From the NCBI GenBank assembly GCA_002319915.1, contig DCFQ01000048.1, positions 1 through 34,099 of the forward strand: a DNA stretch of 34,099 bases, given 5' to 3'. The position numbers and the translations under genes are program-made. The stretch's first letter is position 1, and each line of letters begins with the position of its first letter. The DNA comes from Bacteroidales bacterium UBA1800. GTDB taxonomy: Bacteria > Bacteroidota > Bacteroidia > Bacteroidales > VadinHA17. Of this stretch, positions 1-7,322 are shown one piece after another. Below the pieces are notes generated by a model. It saw only the letters and a program-made list of their open reading frames with translations, was not told where the DNA came from and did not search any database.

Positions 1-32
1 CCGTCTGAGCAGATCAGACGGGTTTCTTTTTT
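1..32 (+). terminator. Intrinsic terminator, probable his-operon attenuator
   Basis: An 8-bp perfect inverted repeat (1-8 CCGTCTGA and 14-21 TCAGACGG, 5-nt loop) is followed by a T-rich run at 23-32. It stands 34 nt before the hisG start. It could end an upstream transcript, but a terminator this close to the first his gene is the usual arrangement of an attenuator. Any His-rich leader peptide would lie left of the window, so the attenuator role is inference by analogy with the two leaders found further on. Confidence 0.7.
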
Positions 33-65
33 CCCGGAGGGTCTGCCCGGAGAAAGAAAAACAAA

Positions 66-923
66 ATGAGCAATCTAAAGATCGCAATCCAGAAAACAGG
101 CCGCCTCAGTGAAAATTCACGCAAGCTTCTTGAAGAAAGCGGGATAAAGATCTCAAACGGGGCAGATGTCCTCAAGAGCCGCGCTGAAAACTTCCCGGTA
201 GAGGTGCTTTACCTGAGGGATGATGACATCCCTCAGTATGTCGAACAGCAGGTGGCCGATATCGGCATACTGGGCGAAAACATGGTCCTCGAAAAGGAAA
301 AGAACGTCATTATCCTCGAGAAGCTTGGGTTTGCCATGTGCCGCCTGAGCCTTGCGGTACCGAAGAATGAAACATTCACCGGACCAGCGTGGTTAATGCA
401 TAAAAAAGTCGCTACCTCCTACCCCAGGCTATTGACCGGCTTCCTTTCCAGGAATGGGATAACAGCAGAGATCGAGGAGATCAGCGGAAGCGTTGAGATC
501 GCGCCCGGGATAGGACTTGCCGATGCCGTATGCGATATTGTAAGCACTGGCAGCACTCTCATGACCAATGGCCTTAAGGAGGTGATTACAATCCTGGAGA
601 GCCAGGCAGTCATTATCTCAGGAACGGAACTGGACAGCGAAAAAAAGGAGATCCTCGATAAGCTTCTTTTCAGGATCAGGGCCGTCAAGAATGCAGCCCG
701 GAATAAGTACATCCTCCTCAATGCCCCGGAAAAAGCGGTCCCCGACATTTGCAGGATTCTCCCGGGGATGAAGAGCCCGACAATTCTGCCGCTTGCCGAA
801 AAGGGATGGTGCAGCCTGCACTCGGTAGTAAGCGAGGATGAGTTCTGGGAGAAGATTAATATGCTTAAATGTGCAGGCGCTGAAGGCATCCTCGTAATAC
901 CAATTGAAAAAATGATACTCTAA
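66..923 (+). CDS. hisG: ATP phosphoribosyltransferase, long form
   Basis: Catalyses the first step of histidine synthesis, ATP + PRPP to N1-phosphoribosyl-ATP, in the cytoplasm. The 285-aa length and the C-terminal ACT-like regulatory domain (about residues 210-283, with the MKSPTILPLAEKGW segment) mark the long, self-sufficient HisG that is feedback-inhibited by histidine and needs no HisZ. The PRPP-binding stretch DIVSTGSTL is present near residue 160. First gene of the his operon; its TAA overlaps the hisD ATG by one base. The ATG at 66 matches the usual N-terminus (LKIAIQKTGRLSENS). An intrinsic terminator lies directly upstream. The family assignment is secure. Confidence 0.97.
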   Translation: MSNLKIAIQKTGRLSENSRKLLEESGIKISNGADVLKSRAENFPVEVLYLRDDDIPQYVEQQVADIGILGENMVLEKEKNVIILEKLGFAMCRLSLAVPKNETFTGPAWLMHKKVATSYPRLLTGFLSRNGITAEIEEISGSVEIAPGIGLADAVCDIVSTGSTLMTNGLKEVITILESQAVIISGTELDSEKKEILDKLLFRIRAVKNAARNKYILLNAPEKAVPDICRILPGMKSPTILPLAEKGWCSLHSVVSEDEFWEKINMLKCAGAEGILVIPIEKMIL

Positions 924-2218
924 TGAAAATAGTGACTTACCCCCTTAAAGGCTCCTGGCCGATGTTATGCAGGAGGCCCGCTTCGGATTACACTGATGTG
1001 GATCCCGTTGTCAGGGAGATCCTCGGGAGGATCAAAACCGGTGGAGACAGCGCTCTCCGCTTCTTCACGGAAAAATATGACGGCCCCATTATCAGGAAAT
1101 TCAGGGTTCCTGCCGGTGAAATTGCCGGGTCAGCAGCACTGGTCGCTGAGGAGCTCAGATCGGCGATCCTCACGGCAAAGGAGAATATTGCAAAATTCCA
1201 CCGCTGCCAGATCCCCGGTACAGCTGTTGTCGAGACTTATCCCGGGGTGAGCTGCTGGCAGAAAAGCGTTCCGGTAGAGACGGCAGGGTTATATGTTCCC
1301 GGAGGAACAGCGCCGCTTTTTTCGACGGTTCTGATGCTCGCTGTCCCAGCCTCTCTTGCAGGGTGCAGCAGGATCATCCTCTGTACCCCGCCAGAAAAAG
1401 ACGGCAGGATCGACCCGGCAATTTTGTTCGCAGCTTCGGTATCAGGAGTAACCGATATCTTTACAGCGGGAGGCGCCCAGGCAATCGCAGCGATGGCTTA
1501 CGGAACCGAATCCGTTCCCAGGGTGGACAAGATCTTCGGCCCCGGAAACATGTACGTAACCAGGGCCAAGGAGATGATACAGCTCGACGGGGTGCCGATC
1601 GACATGCCTGCCGGACCGAGCGAGGTGCTGGTCATCTCCGACAACACCGGCAACCCGTCATTCATAGCAGCAGACCTGCTCTCCCAGGCTGAGCACGGGA
1701 CCGACAGCCAGGTGCTCTTCCTGACTGATACACCTGAAATGATTACTGCCGTTAAATCGGAAGTAGAAAACCAGCTCGAAGATCTTCCAAGGAAGGAGAT
1801 AGCTGCAAAGTCGCTGGAAAACAGCATGCTGATCCTCATGAGATCTATCGGGGAATGCGTCGGGTTCAGCAATTTCTACGCTCCCGAACATCTCATACTG
1901 GCAACTTCAGATCCGGCTTCACTCTCCGAAAGCATCAGGAACGCAGGTTCAGTGTTCCTGGGAAAATACAGCTGCGAGAGCGCCGGTGATTATGCTTCAG
2001 GGACCAATCATACGCTGCCAACCGGTGGATTTGCCAGGAACTACAGCGGTGTCACGACCGGCAGCTTCATGAAAACCATTTCATTCCAGGAAATCAGCGG
2101 GGACGGACTCAGGTCTCTGGGGCCGGTCATTGAAAGACTTGCTGAAGCTGAACAGCTCCATGGCCACAGGAATGCAGTCACAATACGTCTAAATTCATTG
2201 TCAAATGTTCGATCTTGA
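923..2218 (+). CDS. hisD: Histidinol dehydrogenase
   Basis: Zn-dependent, NAD-linked enzyme that oxidises L-histidinol to L-histidine in the last two steps of the pathway. Its 431 aa is the normal length. Diagnostic segments are GPGNMYVTRAK, DMPAGPSEVLVI, AEHGTDSQ (zinc-site Gln/His region), APEHL, and SAGDYASGTNHTLPTGGFAR. The start codon overlaps the hisG stop (TAATG), and the 3' end overlaps hisC by 14 nt, implying translational coupling within one transcript. Confidence 0.97.
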   Translation: MKIVTYPLKGSWPMLCRRPASDYTDVDPVVREILGRIKTGGDSALRFFTEKYDGPIIRKFRVPAGEIAGSAALVAEELRSAILTAKENIAKFHRCQIPGTAVVETYPGVSCWQKSVPVETAGLYVPGGTAPLFSTVLMLAVPASLAGCSRIILCTPPEKDGRIDPAILFAASVSGVTDIFTAGGAQAIAAMAYGTESVPRVDKIFGPGNMYVTRAKEMIQLDGVPIDMPAGPSEVLVISDNTGNPSFIAADLLSQAEHGTDSQVLFLTDTPEMITAVKSEVENQLEDLPRKEIAAKSLENSMLILMRSIGECVGFSNFYAPEHLILATSDPASLSESIRNAGSVFLGKYSCESAGDYASGTNHTLPTGGFARNYSGVTTGSFMKTISFQEISGDGLRSLGPVIERLAEAEQLHGHRNAVTIRLNSLSNVRS

Positions 2219-3236
2219 CAAACTGGTAAGGGAAAACGTCAGAAAGCTTGTTCCATACTCAAGCGCACGGGATGATTATTCCGGCAGGGAGGGTATTTTC
2301 CTGGATGCCAACGAGAATCCGTATGGAAACCTCAACAGGTATCCTGACCCGTACCAGAAAGAGCTCAAACAAGCCGTGAGCAATTTCAGGGAAGTGGCTG
2401 AAGAGAATATTTTTCTCGGTAACGGCAGTGATGAGATAATTGACCTCTGTTTCAGGACATTCTGTAACCCTGGAAAGGACAGGGTCCTTGTCTTCCCTCC
2501 CACCTACGGGATGTACGAAGTTTCGGCGGCAATCAATGATGCCGGTCTCATAAGAATCCCGCTCCGAAGCGGATTTCAGATCGACCTTGGGAAAACTATG
2601 CCTGTACTGGAGACTCCAGGCCTGAAGCTTGTCTTTATCTGTTCCCCGAATAACCCGACCGGCAATTCCATGGACCCGGGTGATGTGGAGACAATTATCG
2701 CGGCATTTCCCGGGATAGTTGTCATAGATGAGGCTTATATCGATTTTTCCTCCTTCCCTTCGTTCAAGAAGCTGATCAGTGTTTACCCAAACATGGTGGT
2801 AATGCAGACTTTCAGCAAGGCGCTGGGGATTGCTTCAGCACGGATTGGCATGGCTTTCACAAACAGCAATATCGTCAGCCTCTTCAACAGGATGAAGCCT
2901 CCGTACAACATCAGCACCATAAACCAGAGGGCGGCCCTCAACAGGCTCAGGCGCCTCCCCGTGTTGAGAAATCAGCTGGAACTGATCAAAAGTGAGCGCA
3001 TCCGTCTTGCACAGGATCTCGGAAAATTGAGTATCATTGAAGAGGTCTTCCCTTCCGATGCCAATTTCCTGCTCGTCAGGGCAAAGGACCCGGATGCGGT
3101 CTGGTCGGCCCTGGTAACGGAGAGGATCATTGTCAGGAACCGTTCGAAGATCGTCCCCGGGACCCTGAGGATCACGGTCGGGACAAGGACAGAAAACAAC
3201 AAGCTAATTAATGCATTGAGGAGGATCCCGATATGA
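2205..3236 (+). CDS. hisC: Histidinol-phosphate aminotransferase
   Basis: PLP-dependent class I/II (fold type I) aminotransferase that converts imidazole-acetol phosphate and glutamate to histidinol phosphate. It is 343 aa long. The segments LDANENPYGN, CSPNNPTGN, VIDEAYIDF and TFSKALGIASARIG (Schiff-base Lys near residue 205) are typical of HisC rather than a general aminotransferase. The start lies inside the end of hisD (14-nt overlap), and the stop overlaps hisB as ATGA. The gene order hisG-D-C-B supports the assignment. Confidence 0.96.
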   Translation: MFDLDKLVRENVRKLVPYSSARDDYSGREGIFLDANENPYGNLNRYPDPYQKELKQAVSNFREVAEENIFLGNGSDEIIDLCFRTFCNPGKDRVLVFPPTYGMYEVSAAINDAGLIRIPLRSGFQIDLGKTMPVLETPGLKLVFICSPNNPTGNSMDPGDVETIIAAFPGIVVIDEAYIDFSSFPSFKKLISVYPNMVVMQTFSKALGIASARIGMAFTNSNIVSLFNRMKPPYNISTINQRAALNRLRRLPVLRNQLELIKSERIRLAQDLGKLSIIEEVFPSDANFLLVRAKDPDAVWSALVTERIIVRNRSKIVPGTLRITVGTRTENNKLINALRRIPI

Positions 3237-4321
3237 AAAAAGTTCTTTTTCTCGACAGGGACGGGACAATCATAGTTGAGCCTGCAAATGAGATCGTCGA
3301 CAGTTTTGAGGAGCTGAGGTTCCTTCCGGGTGTCATTTCTTCCCTGGCAAGGATAACCAGGGAGACTGACTATGAACTTGTGATGGTCACCAATCAGGAT
3401 GGCCTGGGGACCGGCCTCCTGCCGGAAGAAAGCTTCTGGCCGCCACACAACAAGATCATTCAGATTCTGAAGGATGAAGGAGTAATGTTTTCCGAGGTTT
3501 TTATCGACAGATCATTCCCTGAGGAAAATGCACCCACAAGGAAGCCCGGTACCGCAATGCTGACCAGGTACCTTGCCGGCGGGATCGACCTTGAGTCGTC
3601 CTGGGTCATAGGTGACCGGGTCACCGATCTTGAGCTTGCAATGAACCTGGGCTGCAGGGCAGTATTCATCAGCGATAACAGCCATCCCCTGGCGGCTTTC
3701 AGTTCCAGGGACTGGTCCAGGATCGCCGATTTCCTTATTAAAAGGCCAAGGATCGCCGCTTCTGCACGCTCCACTTCCGAAACCTTGGTATCCGTCGATC
3801 TTAACCTCGACGGATCAGGCAAAAGCAAGATCAGCACGGGGATCGGTTTCTTCGATCATATGCTGGAACAGGTGGCAAAACATGGCGGAATGGATCTTAC
3901 GGTGAAGGCGGATGGCGATCTCGCGGTGGACACACACCACACAATCGAGGATGTGGCGATAGTATTGGGTGAATGCGTCAGAAATGCCCTTGGCGGTAAA
4001 AAGGGAATCGAAAGGTACGGCTTCCTTCTTCCCATGGATGACTCACTTGCCCGGGTCGCGATCGATTTCAGCGGACGGCCGTGGCTTGTCTGGGATGTGC
4101 AGTTCGGAGAGGGGAAGATCGGGGAGATGCCGGCCGAAATGGTGTTCCACTTTTTCAAATCGTTCAGCGATAATGCATTATGCAACCTTAACATCAAAGC
4201 AGAAGGAGAAAATGAACATCACAAGACAGAAGCCATCTTCAAGGCTTTCGGCAGGGCGCTAAGAATGGCTGTGGCCAGGAGAGGCACATATGGACTGCCG
4301 TCAACAAAAGGTAAATTATGA
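3233..4321 (+). CDS. hisB: Histidinol-phosphatase / imidazoleglycerol-phosphate dehydratase
   Basis: Bifunctional two-domain enzyme supplying both the dehydratase step and the histidinol-phosphate phosphatase step. Residues 1 to about 165 form a HAD phosphatase (LFLDRDGT with nucleophile Asp8 and Asp10; GDRVTDLELA later). From about residue 172 to the end is the IGPD domain with the metal-binding segments FFDHML, DTHHTIED and ENEHHKTEA. At 362 aa it matches fused HisB of Gammaproteobacteria and Bacteroidota. It overlaps hisC and hisH by four bases each (ATGA). With this fusion no separate hisN is needed, so the operon encodes the whole pathway. Confidence 0.97.
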   Translation: MKKVLFLDRDGTIIVEPANEIVDSFEELRFLPGVISSLARITRETDYELVMVTNQDGLGTGLLPEESFWPPHNKIIQILKDEGVMFSEVFIDRSFPEENAPTRKPGTAMLTRYLAGGIDLESSWVIGDRVTDLELAMNLGCRAVFISDNSHPLAAFSSRDWSRIADFLIKRPRIAASARSTSETLVSVDLNLDGSGKSKISTGIGFFDHMLEQVAKHGGMDLTVKADGDLAVDTHHTIEDVAIVLGECVRNALGGKKGIERYGFLLPMDDSLARVAIDFSGRPWLVWDVQFGEGKIGEMPAEMVFHFFKSFSDNALCNLNIKAEGENEHHKTEAIFKAFGRALRMAVARRGTYGLPSTKGKL

Positions 4322-4896
4322 TAGCAATACTCAAATACAGCGCCGGAAATGTCGAATCGGTCAGCAATGCATTGACCCGTCTGGGGTATGAAAGCAAAAT
4401 AACCGACGATCCCGGTGAACTGATGGCTGCAGATAAGGTAATTATCCCGGGTGTGGGCGAAGCGGGATCTGCAATGAAATACCTCAGGGACAAAAAGCTC
4501 GATGGCGTTATAGTTGCATTGAAGCAGCCTGTCCTTGGGATCTGTCTCGGGCTTCAGCTCCTGTGCAGCTATTCGGATGAGGGAGCGGTGAAGTGCCTTG
4601 ACGTTTTTGACGCGCATGTCAAGAAATTTCCGCCGTTTGACAAAGTACCGCACATGGGATGGAACAGTTTCACGGCGCTAAAAGGGGCCCTGTTCAGAGG
4701 CATAAAAGCAGACGATGATGTTTATTACGTCCACAGCTATTACGCGGGGATAACCGATTTCACAACAGCTATCTGTGATTACGTATTGCCCTTCAGCGCT
4801 GCCATGCATAAAGGTAATTTTTACGGTGTCCAGTTCCATCCCGAGAAATCTGCTGATGCCGGTAACCTGATACTGAAGAATTTCCTCGAGCTATGA
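4318..4896 (+). CDS. hisH: Imidazole glycerol phosphate synthase, glutaminase subunit
   Basis: Class I glutamine amidotransferase subunit that supplies ammonia to HisF. It is 192 aa long. The catalytic Cys is near residue 76 in VLGICLGLQLL; the His/Glu pair is in YGVQFHPEKS near the C-terminus; the oxyanion-region segment PGVGEAGSAM is present. Start and stop both overlap neighbours by four bases (ATGA), consistent with stoichiometric, coupled expression with hisF two genes downstream. Confidence 0.96.
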   Translation: MIAILKYSAGNVESVSNALTRLGYESKITDDPGELMAADKVIIPGVGEAGSAMKYLRDKKLDGVIVALKQPVLGICLGLQLLCSYSDEGAVKCLDVFDAHVKKFPPFDKVPHMGWNSFTALKGALFRGIKADDDVYYVHSYYAGITDFTTAICDYVLPFSAAMHKGNFYGVQFHPEKSADAGNLILKNFLEL

Positions 4897-5606
4897 GAAT
4901 AATTTTTGCGATAGATATCATTGACGGGAAATGCGTAAGGCTTGAAAAGGGTGACCTTTCCACAAAAAAAGTATATAACGGTGATCCCCTTGACCTGGCA
5001 AAGCAGGCAGCCGACAATGGACTGAAACACCTTCATCTCGTCGACCTGGAAGGGGCGGCAGGCTTGAAGCCGGTTAGCTTCCGGCTGCTGGAAAAGATCG
5101 CCACCCGCACGTTTCTTGCCGTGGATTTCGGCGGAGGCCTGAGATCGACAGGAGATGTTATAAGAGCATTTGATTCAGGTGCAGACCAGGTCACATGCGG
5201 AAGTATTGCCATAACCAATCCGGAGCTCTTCCTGACCTGGCTTGGAAAATGGGGTCCGGAAAAAATAATCCTCGGAGCCGACTGCCGCGACCGCAAGGTA
5301 GTGACCCACGGCTGGACGCTGTCGTCATCCGGTGACATAAAGGAATTTGCAGAGGGTTATGTGAAAAAGGGAATAAGCCACATAACCTGCACCGATGTCG
5401 AGAAAGACGGGATGCTCAGGGGCCCAGCGCTGGAGCTTTACATGGAACTGCAGGAGATAAGCGGCATAAAGCTTATCGCCAGCGGCGGAATATCTGCGCT
5501 GAAGCACATTGAGGAACTTGCCCTGTCGGGATGCGACGGGGCTATCATTGGGAAAGCCATTTATGAGGGAAGGATAAGTCTTAACGAACTTGGCAGATTA
5601 TGTTAA
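4893..5606 (+). CDS. hisA: ProFAR isomerase
   Basis: (Beta-alpha)8 barrel isomerase acting on ProFAR (phosphoribosylformimino-AICAR phosphate) to give PRFAR. It is 237 aa long, with catalytic Asp in FAIDIIDGKCVRL near the N-terminus and a second Asp in LGADCRDRKV near residue 130. Phosphate-binding segments VDFGGGLRS and IASGGIS are visible. It shares the barrel repeat structure with HisF. The hisF start lies 7 nt before the hisA stop. Confidence 0.95.
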   Translation: MRIIFAIDIIDGKCVRLEKGDLSTKKVYNGDPLDLAKQAADNGLKHLHLVDLEGAAGLKPVSFRLLEKIATRTFLAVDFGGGLRSTGDVIRAFDSGADQVTCGSIAITNPELFLTWLGKWGPEKIILGADCRDRKVVTHGWTLSSSGDIKEFAEGYVKKGISHITCTDVEKDGMLRGPALELYMELQEISGIKLIASGGISALKHIEELALSGCDGAIIGKAIYEGRISLNELGRLC

Positions 5607-6355
5607 AGAAAAGGATCATTCCATGCCTCGATATCATGGAGGGCCGAACGGTCAAGGGTGTCAATTTTGGCGATCTCCGGGATGCCGGCGACCCTGTGGA
5701 ACTTGCGGAAAAATATGTGGAGCAGCGTGCCGATGAGCTTGTCTTTCTTGATATTACATCGACAATCGAGCAGCACGGGTTGCTTACCGGTCTTGTGAGG
5801 AAGATAGCGGCAAGGATAAACTTACCATTCACTGTCGGTGGCGGGATAAGTACCCTGGGCGATGTAGGAGACCTCCTTAATGCCGGGGCCGATAAGGTGA
5901 CCATCAATTCATCGGCGGTGAGGAATCCCGGACTGATTACGGATATCGCCGGCCATTTCGGAAGCCAGTGCCTAGTTCTTGCCATAGATGCCAAATTCGT
6001 AAATAATGAGTGGCTGGTTTTCATTGACGGGGGTCGTACAGCAACGGAGCTTAAGGCTGTCGGGTGGGCTGAAAGGGCCGAAAAGTCAGGAGCCGGCGAA
6101 ATCCTGCTGACTTCAATGGATGCCGACGGGACCAGATCCGGCTTCTCACTGGCCATCACCAGGGAAATTGCCGCCAGGGTCAATATCCCGGTCATCGCTT
6201 CAGGTGGTGCAGGGACCATGGAACATTTCCGGGAGGTATTTTCAAGGACCGGGTGCAGCGGTGCCCTTGCCGCAGGGATCTTCCATTACGGGGAGATTGC
6301 AATCCCGGAGCTGAAAAGATATCTAAAACTAAAAGGGATTAATGTGCGGGTTTAA
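5600..6355 (+). CDS. hisF: Imidazole glycerol phosphate synthase, cyclase subunit
   Basis: Cyclase subunit of IGP synthase. It uses ammonia from HisH to convert PRFAR to imidazole glycerol phosphate and AICAR. The 251-aa TIM barrel has catalytic Asp11 in IPCLDIMEGRTVKGVNF, a second Asp in VLAIDAKF near residue 130, and the phosphate-binding segments FTVGGGIS and VIASGGAG. It overlaps hisA by 7 nt. The run of overlapping genes ends here: an 81-nt gap carrying a repeat separates it from hisIE. Confidence 0.96.
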   Translation: MLKKRIIPCLDIMEGRTVKGVNFGDLRDAGDPVELAEKYVEQRADELVFLDITSTIEQHGLLTGLVRKIAARINLPFTVGGGISTLGDVGDLLNAGADKVTINSSAVRNPGLITDIAGHFGSQCLVLAIDAKFVNNEWLVFIDGGRTATELKAVGWAERAEKSGAGEILLTSMDADGTRSGFSLAITREIAARVNIPVIASGGAGTMEHFREVFSRTGCSGALAAGIFHYGEIAIPELKRYLKLKGINVRV

Positions 6356-6362
6356 TTCGAAG

Positions 6363-6422
6363 AACTTACACAGAGGACACAGACCTGCCTGACGGTAGGC
6401 AGGGGAGCACAGAGTGGCAAGG
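6363..6422. repeat. CACAGAG-type intergenic repeat inside the his operon
   Basis: Starts AACTTACACAGAGGACAC and ends GGAGCACAGAG..., wrapping a nested palindrome (6384-6390 CCTGCCT and 6397-6403 AGGCAGG, 6-nt loop). A related copy with the same leading AACTTACAC and trailing GGAGCACAGAG lies at 7041-7090, so the two flank hisIE as direct repeats. The nested palindrome has no T tract and should not terminate, but may pause or process the mRNA. Confidence 0.7.
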
Positions 6423-6436
6423 ATAAAACTACAAAA

Positions 6437-7039
6437 ATGGAGAATCTTGATTTTGAAAAAGGTAACGGGCTCATCCCCGCGGTTGTCCAGGATGCGGCTA
6501 CACTGAAGGTACTAATGGTAGGGTTCATGAACAGGGAGGCTTACCGCAGAACAGTTAAGGAGGGCAGGGTTACTTTCTTCAGCAGGAGCAGGAACCGGTT
6601 GTGGACAAAAGGGGAAACATCGGGCAACTTCCTTATTGTTAATAAAATAACAATTGACTGCGACAGAGATACCCTGCTGATCCAGGCCACTCCCAAAGGC
6701 CCTGTCTGCCATACCGGAAGCAAGTCATGCTTTGGCGACGATTCGCCGAAGGGTTTCGTCTACGAGCTGGAACAGATAATAGGCAGCCGCATCGAAGAAA
6801 ATGCGGAAGGTTCCTACACGAACAGCCTCTTCAGGAAGGGGGCCGGAAAAGTAGCCCAGAAAGTGGGCGAGGAAGCTGTCGAGCTGGTCATCGAGGCTAT
6901 GGGCACTGACGATGAGCTGTTCAGAAATGAAGCTGCCGACCTGATGTATCATTTCCTTATTTTACTTAAGACCAAGGGAGTGCAGTTTCTTGACATTGAA
7001 CAGGTGCTCTTCCTTAGGCATAATAAATCTGTGAAATAA
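6437..7039 (+). CDS. hisIE: Phosphoribosyl-AMP cyclohydrolase / phosphoribosyl-ATP pyrophosphatase
   Basis: Bifunctional enzyme for steps two and three of histidine synthesis. Residues 1 to about 105 are the HisI cyclohydrolase (SRSRNRLWTKGETSGN; DCDRDTLL; PVCHTGSKSCF, with zinc-binding Cys residues). Residues about 110-198 are the HisE all-alpha pyrophosphohydrolase (KVGEEAVELVIEA; ELFRNEAADLMYHFL). Its 200 aa is the usual fused size. Unlike the rest of the operon it does not overlap its neighbour; CACAGAG-type repeats lie on both sides. It is still co-directional and probably co-transcribed. Confidence 0.96.
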   Translation: MENLDFEKGNGLIPAVVQDAATLKVLMVGFMNREAYRRTVKEGRVTFFSRSRNRLWTKGETSGNFLIVNKITIDCDRDTLLIQATPKGPVCHTGSKSCFGDDSPKGFVYELEQIIGSRIEENAEGSYTNSLFRKGAGKVAQKVGEEAVELVIEAMGTDDELFRNEAADLMYHFLILLKTKGVQFLDIEQVLFLRHNKSVK

Positions 7040-7040
7040 A

Positions 7041-7090
7041 AACTTACACGAAGATCACAGAGGAGACACACAGGAGCACAGAGGATTAAG
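7041..7090. repeat. CACAGAG-type intergenic repeat after hisIE
   Basis: Begins AACTTACACGAAGATCACAG and ends GGAGCACAGAGGATTAAG. It matches the outer parts of the copy at 6363-6422 but lacks the nested CCTGCCT palindrome. It starts 2 nt after the hisIE stop. Confidence 0.65.
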
Positions 7091-7126
7091 AAATTCCATT
7101 CAAACCCAATAATTTTTATCTTTTTT

Positions 7127-7157
7127 TTTGGCAATTTTGAATATTCCGTTACTTTTG
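7127..7157 (+). promoter_or_regulatory. Bacteroidota-type promoter of the phe/tyr leader
   Basis: TTTG at 7127-7130, then exactly 19 nt, then TACTTTTG at 7150-7157. This fits the Bacteroidota -33 (TTTG) and -7 (TAnnTTTG) consensus. Transcription would start near 7162, about 16 nt before the leader peptide ATG. The -7 box is embedded in a perfect small palindrome (GTTAC-TTTT-GTAAC, 7148-7161) that might bind a regulator. Confidence 0.65.
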
Positions 7158-7177
7158 TAACCCAATAACACGAAATA

Positions 7178-7240
7178 ATGAATATTATATACACCATCTT
7201 CTCCTATTTCTACTTCTACTTTTATTTTAAAAAGAGATAA
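7178..7240 (+). CDS. Phe/Tyr-rich leader peptide (attenuator peptide)
   Basis: A 20-codon ORF, ATG 7178 to TAA 7238-7240, encoding a peptide whose core alternates Tyr and Phe (YFYFYFYF at residues 10-17) and which ends KKR. Ten of 20 residues are aromatic (5 Phe, 5 Tyr). It lies between a good promoter and an intrinsic terminator upstream of pheA, which is the architecture of pheL-type leader peptides. Ribosome stalling at the Phe/Tyr run when charged tRNAs are scarce would leave 7241 onward free for the antiterminator. The peptide itself is not expected to have a function. Confidence 0.85.
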   Translation: MNIIYTIFSYFYFYFYFKKR

Positions 7241-7290
7241 GGGGATTTTTGTATACAGATAAATTATAAATATTTGAAGCAAGGGTCCCC
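7241..7290 (+). promoter_or_regulatory. Antiterminator of the pheA leader
   Basis: 7241-7251 (GGGGATTTTTG), starting right after the leader stop codon, can pair with 7280-7290 (CAAGGGTCCCC) over 11 consecutive positions, eight Watson-Crick and three G-U. The partner contains the whole 5' arm of the terminator, so the two structures exclude each other. A ribosome at the leader stop would cover 7241-7251 and favour the terminator; one stalled in the Phe/Tyr run would leave it open. Confidence 0.7.
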
Positions 7291-7312
7291 GAAAGGGACC
7301 CTTCTCATTTTA
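7281..7312 (+). terminator. Attenuator terminator upstream of pheA
   Basis: Perfect 9-bp stem (7281-7289 AAGGGTCCC; 7295-7303 GGGACCCTT) with loop CGAAA, followed by CTCATTTTA. The T tract is interrupted but usable. It ends about 10 nt before the pheA ATG, so it must be read through for the aromatic operon to be expressed. Confidence 0.8.
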
Positions 7313-7322
7313 AGATAAGAAT

